64,000 nt of DNA from Protonemura montana (GCA_947568835.1 OX387606.1:2666001-2730000); one strand, 5' to 3'. Counted from the first letter of the stretch, positions 23,101 to 32,720 are shown. Notes: generated from the sequence alone by a model not told the origin. A program made the numbers and translations.

Positions 23101-26100
23101 CTATCTTATGTTACCACGGGTATATCATGGCCTAGCATAGGAGGTTCAATGGTAGATTCAATGTTTGGTAGCCATGGAGATCCTGAGATTGCCTGACAGA
23201 GATTCTCAATTCTGCTATCTTATGTTACATCCAATGTTATTAAAATATAAATTAAATTAAAAAATTGCGACTCCTTTCAAAATCAGGCTTAAAACTTTTT
23301 ACAACCAGCTTCTTTCTCCCTACCATCTAACAGTGTTAACATCCTGACCTCCCATGCAAACTATCCTGACCACAAAGCCATGTAAGTGCGATGACTTACG
23401 TCCTCCACTCGCTGTTGCTCCGCCAGGCGGTCCCTGTAGTTGTAGTCTGGTCTGTCTGAGCCAATGGGGCGATACGCCTCACCGTACTGGGAGGGGCCCA
23501 TTCCCGGCTCAAACACTTGTCTCTGCGCGGTAGGGACACAGCCCTCCTGTCTGCACATTCCACGCAAACAAATTACAAATTGTTGCATTTCACATAAACA
23601 CTTGTGTGATAGAAGTGATATGAAACTGTCTATCCTATTCTTACACCAAGTCCTTCCTACACTCCAAACCGTTCAATGGTAATACCGTTGAGTGTAGGTT
23701 ATAGGTAGAGTTTCAACGTCAATGTTAAAGTCTCTGCGCGAAAAATTACTACCTTACCGACAAAAATGCAGAGTACCGAACAATCACGTTAAGTGGAGCC
23801 ACTGTCGTATGAATTTTAATTTCGATATTTCTCGTAGGTTAACTCGCTTTTGAAACTTTTCATGCTCAAAAAATCTTCATCAATGTTTACCTCAACGATT
23901 GATACACATGTAACGATATTCATAAGCGAGTAACCTACGAGAAATATCGAAATTAAATTTCATGTTACAGTGGCTCCACTTAACGTGAACTTCCGGTACT
24001 CTGCATGTTTGTCGGTAAGGTAGTCATTTGGTGGCAATCTTTCACGCAGAGACTGTAACATTAACGTTGAAACTCTAGCTATAACCTACACTCAACGGTA
24101 ATACTTTGCTGCCGTACTAGCAAAAACATTGTCTGCACGAAATCATGTTACGTAGAAGGCGGCATATTCTGAGCTACCAACTATATGAAATAAGCTGAGC
24201 GTGAGAATGCTTGCCAGTCGCCGGGGATCAAAATTATCAACAAACTGCAAAATGCCAACCTAATGTATACATTCATTATGCCTGAGGTGCTACATTTCAG
24301 CATCAAAACTCTGGGGCCTATTTCTGAAGAAACTTTGTAAACTAAACATTTAAACTCTCAAGCTATTGCAAGTCTCAAGCCTCTCAACCTCCCCCCCCCC
24401 CCCCCCCCCCCCCACCACGAGCTAAAAGGTGGAAACTTTCAATCTCACATAGGATGGAAAATGGGCTTGAGACTGTCCCATCATTAGTGTAACTTGGACG
24501 ATAAAGTGTGCAGGCATCAAAGAATATTTTCTTAACTACATAAATACTATGTCTATATTCATACTTCAACAATTCTGGGATTGAATTCTGACTTCCTGGC
24601 ACAACATTATTTCCAGTAGCAAATGCACCAATGCCCGATTCTACTGGTACTTCGATAGGATTAATGATGGCCTGTCGAACCAAGTATTGGACAAAATCCT
24701 TTGCAGAATTAGCTTGGGCATCTTTCTTGTTGGTAGAATTTCCAGCTCCGACATAGTCGTACCCAACGACTCGAACTTCACAAAGAAATCGCTGACGATG
24801 TTTTGGACCTGAAATCGAGGAATCAGATGAATACATACGAGCCAGAAAGTGACATTCCCTGGGATGATTTCACCAACATCGTTTACAACGCTCTTAAACA
24901 CGGTTTAGGGATGTTTTAACCGGCGCAATAATTTGCTTTAAAACAATGATATTTTAATAATAGCAAACCCAAGAAACTAAGACAATGCACGAAGAAAGAT
25001 TTTTTTTTAACAATGTGTTTTCTTTGAAACGGAATATTTAGTGACTTGGAAATACAAACAAAATATCAATGAGACTTCTTACTTTGACCTCCAAATAACG
25101 GTTTAAAAGATAAACCCGATTCTTCGAGGTTCAAATATTAAACAGCGATTAGGGCAGAGAGAAAAAAAAATGACTCACGTTTGCCTTCCTGAATCGTCAC
25201 CAAATTAAAATTTAAAGGTACTTATTTTTTGTGTATCATCTTTACACCCTCTTTTAAATCTTGCAAAATGTAAAAATCTATTTTAATCTAAAACCTCCCT
25301 CAAGGGTGTTCATCACTGGTGTTCATATGGAACTTGAAAATCGACATTAGAGCAAATCTGTTTGTATGGCTTTATTCTCACGTGTTGCTGAGTCACTAAT
25401 AAAATACCCAGAACAATTTTCTGAGGGAAATTTGTGGGAAACCCAAAAAACAAACTTTTTGTTTAGGCCTTTGGTTTTCCGAGAAGTAGGTAATAGTTGA
25501 GTAATTTGCAAATTATTATTACATCTACAATACTGAGAGAATAACAAGTTTTCAGACATTTTACTCATCTAATTCCAAATAAATATATTGTTTTTAATGG
25601 TGTTAAAGTGAGAAAAGACTTCACCGTATTTCAACGCCAAAATCTCACCAGTAAATACAATTTTCTATAAGTTATTCTATACCCTACCGCACGACAATTT
25701 TAGAAATGTTCTTCTCATCTGGATCAGACAAATAGTTTTAATGAAACCAGAATCTGCGTAAGTTGGTGCGCAGCGCTTTATTCCATACAGTTGCTACCGA
25801 CAGCGAGTCTGGGCGAGTCGCTCAGACGCGCTGTTGGTAGATCCTCCTAATAGCAAAGTGGGGAGAAATCGGCTTAATCGCCGTTTAAGCAAGATTTAAA
25901 CGGCGTTGGTGAAATCGGCCCTTAATATTTCATCGTTTTATTTTTTAAGATGTTAATAGATTTTGGAATATGCTAAGCAGGTTCATCAAGACCATCTGAC
26001 AAATAATGTTAGCAGAGTAAAAATATAAGCTATTAGTTGAGGTTAGAATACGAAAATTGATTGTCTTTACCGGTTGGGCGAACACTGAACTCGGGCTCCT

Positions 26101-26149
26101 TCTTTTGCTTCACACACCACTGGTGAAAGAACGACTTAATGTCAGACAT
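5166..26149 (-). CDS. mle: ATP-dependent RNA helicase A (DHX9/maleless), 20 exons
   Basis: DExH-box RNA/DNA helicase that unwinds double-stranded RNA, acts in transcription and RNA processing in the nucleus, and in flies serves dosage compensation. Coding exons, first to last: 26071-26149, 24565-24808, 23400-23550, 22059-22198, 21220-21266, 20509-20735, 19603-19879, 18456-18532, 16763-16955, 16069-16329, 14839-15046, 13721-13919, 12676-12935, 11498-11625, 10151-10343, 9206-9380, 7209-7475, 6648-6854, 5723-5838, 5166-5427. All phases match and give 1,236 aa, close to human (1,270) and fly (about 1,290). Domains: dsRBD1 from residue 1 ([12 protein letters not shown]), dsRBD2 about 165-275, conserved [14 protein letters not shown] linker, Walker [10 protein letters not shown] about 405-413, DEIH 505-508, SAT in [16 protein letters not shown], motif [12 protein letters not shown]2/OB region (exons 14-18), glycine-rich RGG/GGY tail about 1155-1236. 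Weak donors: exon 9 (GTTCGA) and exon 15 (GTCGGT). No break seen. Confidence 0.95.
7605..7727 (+). mobile_element. tRNA-derived SINE copy (helicase intron 16)
   Basis: Box A-like TAGCTCAATGGGTAAGAGC and box B GGTTCGATTCC are intact and 30-40 bases apart, followed by the family-specific GGGCATCAATT...GAGAGGTTATTAGTGTTCCT. No acceptor-stem pairing and the family tail follows, so it is a SINE and not a tRNA gene. The rest of intron 16 (7476-9205) is AT-rich with nothing else I can name. Confidence 0.75.
10833..11468. repeat. mle: 9-bp minisatellite (helicase intron 14)
   Basis: About 70 tandem copies of a 9-bp unit CCCATGAAG with variants CCCATGTAG and CCCATCTAG. It ends 30 bases from the exon 14 donor at 11,497. 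Being a multiple of 3 it reads as repeated His-Gly-Leu on the minus strand and fuses by chance with exon 14 to give a long ORF. Variants are mixed irregularly along the array, which suggests slippage and local conversion. Confidence 0.97.
11908..12621 (-). mobile_element. 5S-derived SINE, complete copy B with target duplication
   Basis: Full minus-strand element in helicase intron 13, flanked by a perfect 11-bp target duplication CTTAAAACAAT at 11897-11907 and 12622-12632. From its 5' end (right): 5S-like start (GTGTTGGAAACAC, GTGAGATCA), then four tandem promoter blocks of about 91 bp (box A-like AAGTTAAGCAACACTGCGC, then TATTGGATGGGTGACC), then a body with GTACCGTCC, the conserved GGGACGTTAAGCCGGTGGTCC-like core (reminiscent of the Meta-domain of animal SINEs, from memory), and a tail ending AACACCACAAATAAAT. 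About 714 bp. The clean target duplication shows the multi-block form itself was inserted. Confidence 0.88.
13034..13196. mobile_element. Palindromic tRNA-SINE dimer with target duplication
   Basis: In helicase intron 12. Left arm: SINE 3' tail in minus orientation (GATGAAATCTTATTT, AACGCTTGCAATGCG, AACACTATAACCGTCTCAAA). Right arm: the inverse of the inner part (TTTGAGACGGTTATAGTGTT, CATAATAATAAAATA). The centre is a short GC-containing loop. Flanks share ATACATTTTTGT (left about 13,020-13,031, right about 13,196-13,207), a target duplication of about 12 bp. Confidence 0.75.
13503..13625 (-). mobile_element. tRNA-derived SINE copy (truncated)
   Basis: Minus-strand copy in helicase intron 12: tail (AACGCTTGG, ATTTTATTATTATGAACACT), GTCTCAAAAATTGATG, then the box B region as GGGACTCAAACCCCGATC. 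Cut off before box A. Confidence 0.7.
13956..14342 (-). mobile_element. 5S-derived SINE, copy C, running into a minisatellite
   Basis: Minus-strand copy in helicase intron 11 with tail, body and about two promoter blocks. The second block stops at its linker, where GGTCATGTGTATGATGGTCA passes without a break into the 15-bp array that follows. Confidence 0.85.
14343..14828. repeat. mle: 15-bp minisatellite grown from a SINE (helicase intron 11)
   Basis: About 32 copies of a 15-bp unit, GGTCATGTGTATGAT with variants GTTTGAT and GATCATG. The same 15 bases occur once in each promoter-block linker of the neighbouring 5S-SINE, so the array arose there. Its right end lies about 10 bases from the exon 11 donor (exon ends at 14839). 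Long ORFs in both directions across it are repeat peptides only. Confidence 0.96.
15063..16058. repeat. mle: 52-bp minisatellite filling helicase intron 10
   Basis: About 20 copies of a 45-52 bp unit with GACTAAACCTGTAAACCAA, TGGCAGGACG, TTTAACATTAGCGCTGTGA; an optional 7-bp insert (CTGACTC-like) makes the two lengths, and a subgroup has GCTGCGAGTCTGAC. Intron 10 spans 15047-16068, so the array reaches within about 10 bases of the donor and about 16 of the acceptor. Confidence 0.96.
16530..16713 (+). mobile_element. SINE family 3, 3' part (helicase intron 9)
   Basis: Shares with 18.1-18.4 kb the segment ACCACAAAATTCTATGTAAT, TTGTAAATTCTACAAACACT, GTAATTCTA, CAGGTAATTA and an AAATAAATAAA end. 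The 5' promoter part is missing here. Confidence 0.7.
17241..17372 (+). mobile_element. tRNA-derived SINE copy (helicase intron 8)
   Basis: Degenerate box A region, CGACAGGTGGAGATC, box B-like GGGTTTGAGTCCCC and the family junction GGGCATCAATTTTTGAGAGG. Next to it (17.10-17.22 kb) is an AT-rich TATA-type low-complexity stretch. Confidence 0.65.
18130..18440 (+). mobile_element. SINE family 3, fuller copy (helicase intron 8)
   Basis: Begins with a tRNA-like head (GGCTCAAAGACTATAAGGCG, then GGTTCATTCCCCAGTCCGG, box B-like), followed by TCTGTCTCTGTGTCCATCC, a body shared with the copy at 16.5 kb, and an AAATAAATAA end. The 3' end falls about 15 bases from the exon 8 donor (18455). Confidence 0.7.
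22337..23232. repeat. mle: 114-bp minisatellite (helicase intron 3)
   Basis: Nearly eight copies of a 114-bp unit beginning AGCATAGGAGGTTCAATG and containing TTTGGTAGCCATGGAGATGC, CTGAGATCGCCTGACAGAGC, TTCTCAATTCTGCTATCTT. Copies differ by a few substitutions (GCTCCTC/GCTTCTC, ACCACGG/ATCACGG). The first and seventh units share a TGTCAGG variant. Confidence 0.96.
23679..24104. mobile_element. Long-armed foldback MITE with 7-bp target duplication
   Basis: A 412-bp near-palindrome (23686-24097) in helicase intron 2. Ends are CGTTGAGTGTAGGTTATA and its inverse; arms of about 190 bp pair almost throughout (ACCTTACCGACAAA, CACGTTAAGTGGAGCCACTG, AATTTCGATATTTCTCGTAG). The loop holds GAGCATGAAAAG on the minus strand. 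GTAATAC flanks both ends (23679-23685, 24098-24104). No ORF inside. Relatives: 40,980-41,715 and about 46,190-46,400. Confidence 0.85.
24390..24413. repeat. Homopolymer C tract
   Basis: About 24 consecutive C residues in helicase intron 2; the minus (sense) strand is therefore G-rich and could form a G-quadruplex in the pre-mRNA. Confidence 0.95.
24863..25922. mobile_element. Possible DNA transposon remnant with terminal inverted repeats
   Basis: Left GATGATTTCACCAACATCG and right, inverted, GCCGATTTCACCAACGCCG, both followed by related TTTAA-rich sequence, about 1,060 bp apart in helicase intron 1. Similar GATTTCACCAACATC stretches occur at 9.47 and 16.38 kb. No transposase ORF and no clear target duplication. 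Confidence 0.4.
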
Positions 26150-26560
26150 TATCCTTAGAGAGAGTGAAATTAAATAGACGAGATTCAGCTAGAGCAAAGA
26201 TAGGCGCCGGTCTGCGGCAAATGTCGGAGCTTTCGTCGGAGTAGGACCAGGCCCCAACCAGCGCCACATTCAGATTGAACATGGCGGATATTTAAGTGCC
26301 CCTTAGGAGGCTATAATCATACCCGGTAAGCCGATCAAGAACCCAGCAATAGACCAAATGATATTTATAAGCCATATAAGCCTTATAAGCCCTTAGGTGC
26401 AATTTCAAACAAAAAGAAATAACAATTTTTTAATAACTTAAAAAATAACCACAAAAAATACTGAAATCAGGCAAAAAATTTAATTAATTACTACAAAACA
26501 CACAGCAATTACTTAAATACTGAGATTGCACTTACTTACTCAATATACTTCTGTAAGGAA
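26150..26560. other. Upstream region of the helicase gene
   Basis: Contains the 5' UTR and presumably the promoter of the minus-strand helicase. The part 26,190-26,290 is GC-rich and holds ATGGCGGAT at about 26,280, similar to YY1/pleiohomeotic sites. No TATA box or gene seen. Confidence 0.35.
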
Positions 26561-27030
26561 AATGTGTGAAGCCCTGTCATGGCTGAATGTCAAAAAAGAA
26601 TTATACTAAATACCCTAACTTTAATTTATAAAATATGTCAAGGAATTACACCTAGCTATTTAACAAATAATATTAAAAATAATAGTAATGTTCATAATCA
26701 TAACACTAGAAGTAATAGCAATATTTTTATTGATAGACCAAACTCTAAATTTAAAGAAAACTCGATCTATGTTAAAGGAATTAGGATATTTAATCGATTA
26801 CCATTAGAAATAAGACAATGTGAAACAGTCGAGAGTTTTAGACGTAACTGCTGTAAATTTATCAAAGAAGAAAAACTAGTTCCTAGAAAAAATGAGGTAA
26901 CCCTATACTGGGATATTTTGTACTCTTAATTGTAAGAAATTATTATTTACTGTTGTGCTTTTAACTATGTATCTTAGAGAAAAAATAGCAATTTTGCTAA
27001 TAAATAAAGATTACTACTACTACTAAAATA
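26561..27030 (+). mobile_element. LINE 3' end (reverse transcriptase C-terminus and tail)
   Basis: An open frame of 116 codons (26579-26929) has the look of the extreme C-terminus of non-LTR retrotransposon reverse transcriptases: ILNTLTLIYKICQG, then HNTRSN, then IRIFNRLPLEIRQ and FRRNCCKFI. It ends in TAA, then a short 3' UTR and a microsatellite tail (AATAAATAAAG, then repeated ACT). A 5'-truncated copy, clade uncertain. Confidence 0.7.
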
Positions 27031-27044
27031 AAATAAAATTTACA

Positions 27045-27190
27045 ATTACGACTACCGGTTTGGTAGTTACAGCAACTACCAAATAAAAACCCAGCCCAAC
27101 TCAAAAATCTTGTAAAATGATAAAAGAACATATTACAGAGGTACCTTTCGGCAAAAGGAAAATTTGGCCCAACTTTTCCTATTCAACTAT
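27045..27190 (-). repeat. Interspersed repeat, related to the 37.3-38.0 kb tandem
   Basis: Read on the minus strand it matches the 37.7 kb unit: GGTACCTCTGTA, CTTTTATCATTTTACAAGAT, TTTTGAGTTGGGCT, GTAACTACCAAACCGG. About 27,190-27,690 otherwise shows no gene; a poly(T) run lies at about 27,225. Confidence 0.55.
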
Positions 27191-27693
27191 AATCATCCTA
27201 TTATTAATACCATTATATCGTAATTTTTTTTTTTTTTATTTTATCATTTCTTCCCAATAAATAACTGCAATTTGCATATTAAATGCAGGCGGCAGAAAAA
27301 ATACTGAAATTTTTTTCCTAAACTACCTTCTATTTCTAATTCTGACATCTTTCTTCTAAAAATTGTAACATTATTTTTAGTCCCTTCCCTTCCAATTCCA
27401 ATTTTGACCCGTTCTATTTAAAAATAGTATTTGCCTGTGTCTTACCTTACCACCGTTTCTTAATTGCACAATTCAAAGAAATATTAAATTAAACCGTCAA
27501 ACAAGATAATCTGAAATATCAAATGAAATTATCCTCGGTTCAAGGATCATACCATTTCATTTTCCCCTTATCCTTACTCTCCATGCCAACGAATAACAAC
27601 TCAGTTAGATTGTTTACACATACATCCTATACTGTTTCGATCAGCTACTGCAAGACTACAAACAAATTACCAGGTAAGGTAATTGTCAGGAAA

Positions 27694-29431
27694 TTAGTCG
27701 GGTTTGTCCACGACATCCAGCAGGTCCCCAGAAACCTGCACAGCTCGGATTGTCACCCCTCTTTCAAATCTGTACAAGCCAGAGCTAATTTGAATAAATA
27801 TGGTACTTCTAGCCGATACAAAATACCGAAATTTCAAATATTGAGGGAATGGGGAGTGGAAGATACAGAAATCTTCAGTTGTACATGCACAAAAAACACA
27901 GAAAATTTCTTTTCAGCCAGATATTCCTATCAAATAGCTTCACGGTTGTAGAGTTTTACTCTACAACATGGTAAATACAATGATACCAATTAAACAGCTT
28001 TAGATTAAAATTTCTATAATATCAAATACAATTCAAATGTCTTAACAATATCCGAGTTACTATTTACATATTGTGTTTACGTAAATCTGCCGACTGCGAG
28101 AGCGATTCATTTGATGTTTACAAGCGTTAGTTCCGTGAGGTCAGTGGTCATGGCCGATTATAATCTGTAATTTGTGCTCATTATAGTCAATTGCCCAGCA
28201 TTCACTTAACTTTGACGCCATGAAAACCATGAAAAACGAACGTCGGGGCGGGCCCCACGGGTGCTAACAGGAACATTATGCAGGCGAGCGATAAAGTCCT
28301 ATGGCTTGTAAATTAGGTCACATTTATTTAAGTATCTGAGGAAACTTTACTCTCCCGTATGACTATCTGCTATGATTTTATGTTGGTTTTATTTACGACA
28401 ATATAACATGTTCTAGGCGCAAGGCAAGTGAAGAAAAAACACACGACATGAGACAAGACAGAAAAAATTGGACATGAAAACTAGAAACAAATCAATCTTA
28501 TTTTGGCGACCCTCAACGATGAACAAAGTGACAAAGAAACAACCATTCTACACCAAAACCTAACCAACCTAACAAACCAATCAAAACCTAACCAACCTAC
28601 CGAACTAATCAAAACCTAACCAACCTACCCAACCAATCTTAACTGAAGAACGAAACAACCTCTGGTAAGAACCTATAACGACCAAAACTTGGACAGGAAG
28701 ACTAACGACAGTGGAATTGTTCCCACATTTTTCTTGACTTCTCTCATATCACGCAAATTAATTAAGAATTATTAATATTTCCCAAACTCAAGACGCAAAC
28801 AGCCTCTGAACTAACGTGACATTACACCCCGTAAAGCAACCAATGAAATATGTTATCTAACAAACAAAAGTTACCCATGTTTCCTCAGACACCTGATAAA
28901 ACTCTCACAGCGCACCCTTCCTACTATTTCGAGGGCTTGAAGCAAGGTCTCCGAGTCTTGTGCCAAGTGTTCATCAGAGTTCTCGTCGATTCGAACGAGA
29001 GGTAGCCAAGACACATCGGCTTCAAGCAGCGGCTCATGGATTCCACCTGAAGACAGAATAAAGTCACATTAGACTCGTTGCCAGGTGCATGACAACTCTT
29101 GCACACATTAACACATGCTCCAAATAGCTACGTTTACTCAGGAAAAAGAGAAAAACCAGTTCTTGAACGATAGAAAACCTTAGCTTTGTTTGCTGGTCAT
29201 GAACCTGTTGATTGGGTTTAGTTTTGTCAGCTGTTTTTTAGTGTTAACGTCAGGTCGAAAGTCGAAGCAAAATGCAAATAAACTCTAGCAGTTCTAAAGT
29301 AAAGTGGTAATAAGAGTACCTGAAGTTTTGTTGCCTGGTGAATTCCATCGTAAGTCTCTTCTCGGAGGGAAGTCGTATCGTTCTGGTTCCTCGAGGTCTT
29401 CATCATCGCTTTCCTTGATCGTGACCGAAAA
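27694..29431 (-). CDS. Unrecognised gene, last three exons
   Basis: I do not recognise the product. Three minus-strand exons share one frame: 29320-29431 (after a TTGTCTGCAG acceptor, reading FSVTIKESDDEDLEEPER), 28875-29046 (reading GIHEPLLEADVSWLPLVRID and later VGRVRCESFIRCLRKH) and 27694-27769 (reading FERGVTIRAVQVSGDLLDVV, stop TAA at 27694-27696). Donors GTACTC and GTAACT, all phases agree (1, 2), giving 119 residues. The N-terminus is acidic, the rest amphipathic; no signal peptide or known motif seen. A possible first exon is 30111-30134 (MSQEPDDR, phase 0), but its donor GTTCTT is poor. It lies upstream of and parallel to the helicase gene. Confidence 0.5.
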
Positions 29432-29874
29432 CTGCAGACAAATCAAACAACTTGTTAGTCACGATTGCCAGCAGCTAAACGAGAAAATTTCAATGGACTT
29501 CCTGATTGAGTGCAAGGAAGTTGGAAGAATCGATTCCCGCAGCAGATTTATTGTGGAAAATGCCGATCGAATTGTGGCTTACCGTTAGTCAGTCGAGCCG
29601 CGTTTCAATCTTCACTCTTCACTAGGGTCTCGGGAGACGAAGTATTACGGGCGCCTATTCTGGAGCATCACAATCAGCTGGGAATCAAGGGACAAAAATT
29701 AAAAAAACATTCGGCGGGAAAATTTCACCGGGCAGAGATGCACCGAGTTTCAAAATGTTCACGAAGCAATCAGAATGGTAAGTAAAAGTTTCATCAATCT
29801 CGACTCAACTTGTTAAATAATTTGGAATATTTATATGTTGGCTCACCTTAGCTGCCAGGGCGGCAGGCTAGGTA

Positions 29875-30081
29875 CTAGAAGACGAACCAGAAACCCTTGT
29901 GTAGACTCCGTTTCATCTTTCTGGCCGAGGTGATGATCCCGTTTGTAGCCATGGGGCCGACAAGCGGCCAGTCGTGTTGGTAGCAGTGTTCACGTTGCGA
30001 CTTGAATCCTGTCGCTGTCAGGACTCCGCACGATACGTTCGCAATAATGAAATGAAAAAAGCTTGTGTTAATGCTTGACAA
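29875..30081 (-). other. Short open frame of unknown status
   Basis: A 68-codon minus-strand frame with host-exon-like GC content (contains GFKSQREHCYQHDWPLVGP). It has a stop and no clear acceptor or partner exon in frame. It could be an unrelated terminal exon or chance; no function is proposed. The stretch 29,432-30,360 otherwise has a possible minus-strand GTAAGC donor at about 29,582 and nothing else I can support. Confidence 0.2.
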
Positions 30082-30359
30082 TTGATCATCCGGCGCTGAA
30101 AGATAAGAACTCGGTCATCAGGTTCCTGCGACATGGATAGAAAAAACAGAAAATCAGTGCAACAGAAAGACAAGTAAAAATAACATTAAATTCAATTTGT
30201 ACAGTCAGGTACAAAAACACTAACATAGTCACCAACACAAACATTAATATTTACACAAAACATTTACAAACATTGACACAAGCATTCACTCAAACAGAAA
30301 CATTTCAAGAGATAACAGTTCCTGTGTCCATACTCATGTTTCGATCCACTTTCTTCCAC

Positions 30360-32338
30360 CGCAGAGTGGACCTCGTTCAGCAGACAGCGTGGCCCGGCAG
30401 GGACCACAGTGTGGCCCTCGTTCAGCAGACAGCGTGGCCCGGCAGGGACCGCAGTGTGGCCCTCGTTCAGCAGACAGCGTGGTCTGGCAGGGACCGCAGT
30501 GTGGCCCTCGTTTAGCAGACAGCGTGGCCTGGCAGGGACCGCAGTGTGGACCGCAGTGTGGCCCTCGTGTAGCAGACAGCGTGGCCTGGCAGGGACCGCA
30601 GTGTGGCCCTCGTTCAGCAGACAGCGTGGTCTAGCAGGGACCGCAGTGTGGACCTCGTTCAGCAGAAAGCGTGGCCCGGCAGGGACCGCAGTGTGGCCCT
30701 CGTGTAGCAGACAGCGTGGCCTGGCAGGGACCGCAGTGTGGCGCTCGTTCAGCAGACAGCGTGGTCTAGCAGGGACCGCAGTGTGGACCTCGTTCAGCAG
30801 ACAGCGTGGCCTGGCAGGGACCGCAGTGTGGCCCTCGTTCAGCAGACAGCGTGGCCTGGAAGGGACCGCAGTGTGGCCCTCGTTCATCAGACAGCGTGGC
30901 CTAGCAGGGACCGCAGTGTGGCCCTCGTTTAGCAGACAGCGTGGTCTGGCAGGGACCGCAGTGTGGACCGCAGTGTGGCCCTCGTTCAGCAGACAGCGTG
31001 GCCTGGCAGGGACCGCAGTGTGGACCACGTTCAGCAGACAGCGTGGCCTGGCAGGGACCGCAGTGTGGCCCTCGTTCAGCAGACAGCGTGGCCTGGCAGG
31101 GACCGCAGTGTGGCCCTCGTTCATCAGACAGCGTGGCCTAGCAGGGACCGCAGTGTGGCCCTCGTTTAGCAGACAGCGTGGTCTGGCAGGGACCGCAGTG
31201 TGGCCCTCGTTCATCAGACAGCGTGGCCTGGCAGGGACCGCAGTGTGGCCCTCGTTTAGCAGACAGTGTGGCCTGGCAGGGACCGCAGTGTGGACCTCGT
31301 TCAGCAGACAGCGTGGCCTGGCAGGGACCGCAGTGTGGCCCTCGTTCAGCAGACAGCGTGGCCCGGCAGGGACCGCAGTGTGGCCCTCGTTCAGCAGACA
31401 GCGTGGCCTGGCAGGGACCGCAGTGTGGACCGCAGTGTGGCCCCTCGTTCAGCAGGCAGCGTGGCCTGACAGGGACCACAGTGTGGCCCTCGGTCAGCAG
31501 ACAGCGTGGCCCGGCAGGGACCGCAGTGTGGACCTTGTTCAGCAGACAGCGCGGCCCGGCAGGGACCGCAGTGTGGACCGCAGTGTGGACCTCGTTCAGC
31601 AGACAGCGTGGCCTGGCAGGGACCGCAGTGTGGACCGCAGTGTGGACCGCAGTGTGGACCTCGTTCAGCAGACAGCGTGGCCTGGCAGGGACCGCAGTGT
31701 GGACCGCAGTGTGGCCCTCGTTTAGCAGACAGCGTAGCCTGGCAGGGACCACAGTGTGGCCCTCCGTCAGCAGACAGCGTGGCCCGGCACGGACCGCAGT
31801 GTGGCCCTCGTGCAGCAGACAGCGTGGCCTGGTAGGGACCGCAGTGTGGACCGCAGTGTGGACCTCGTTCAGCAGACAGCGTGGCCTGGCAGGGACCGCA
31901 GTGTGGACCTCGTTCAGCAGACAGCGTGGTCTGGCAGGGACCGCAGTTTGAACTTCGTTCAGCAGACAGCGTGGCAGGGACCGCAGTGTGGACCGCAGTG
32001 TGGACCTCGTTCAGCAGACAGCGTTGTCTGGCAGGGACCGCAGTGTGGACCTCGTTCAGCAGACAGCGTAGCCTGGCAGGGACCGCAGTCTGGACCTCGT
32101 TCAGCAGACAGCGTGTCCTGGCAGGGACCGCAGTGTGGACCTCGTTCATCAGACAGCGTGGCCTGGCAGGGACCGCAGTGTGGCCCTCGTTCAGCAGACA
32201 GCGTGGCCTGGCAGGGACCGCAGTGTGGCCCTCGTTCAGCAGACAGCGTGGCCCGGCAGGGACCGCAGTGTGGCCCTCGTTCAGCAGACAGCGTGGCCCG
32301 GCAGGGACCGCAGTGTGGCCCTCGTTCAGCAAAGCGTG
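30360..32338. repeat. 45-bp GC-rich minisatellite
   Basis: About 43 copies of a 45-bp unit (GACAGCGTGGCCTGGCAGG, GACCGCAGTGTGGCCCTC, GTTCAGCA), with 12-bp insertions (GACCGCAGTGTG duplicated once or twice) in some units. Unit and insert are multiples of 3, so several frames stay open on both strands for hundreds of codons, with the same peptides shifting frame along the array. Strong GC contrast to the AT-rich flanks. Confidence 0.97.
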
Positions 32339-32589
32339 AATCCGGGCTCGAATAGGAAAACATACAAAAAAAAACACCTGATGTCATTTAAAGAGGTAGT
32401 CAGAAAAGCATGATATTTTATAAAAAAAAGAGAGAGAGAAATAATTTGATTACAGGAAAAGTAAACCAATGAACAATTAAAAAACTTAACTAAATGCTTA
32501 CGAGTCGTCAGTATTTTCAAAAATCTTCTGTCACTTCCTTTTTGGGCTTTTACAGATCTTGACCTTGAAGCACTCACTTTTTACGCGAG

Positions 32590-32720
32590 CAGAAATCACC
32601 GCTTTCCTGTGACCGCGATACCGTCGAGCACGTGCTTTTTGCAGAACAGGAGCATTTACTCAAACTGTCCCAGGGGCATTGCACCCCTTGAAAGACAAGG
32701 TCAACCCACGTGAAGCGATG
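32590..32720 (+). mobile_element. Possible LINE C-terminal zinc-knuckle remnant
   Basis: A short plus-strand frame reads CDRDTVEHVLF, resembling the C-terminal Cys/His region of many non-LTR retrotransposon polyproteins, then decays. Very little to go on. Confidence 0.25.

Noticed and set aside
27523..27951. 142-codon plus-strand ORF
   Set aside because: No recognisable motif, AT-rich irregular composition, and it overlaps a better supported minus-strand exon.
30264..32413. Overlapping ORFs of 200-440 codons
   Set aside because: Product of the 45-bp stop-free repeat; peptides shift frame at the 12-bp inserts.
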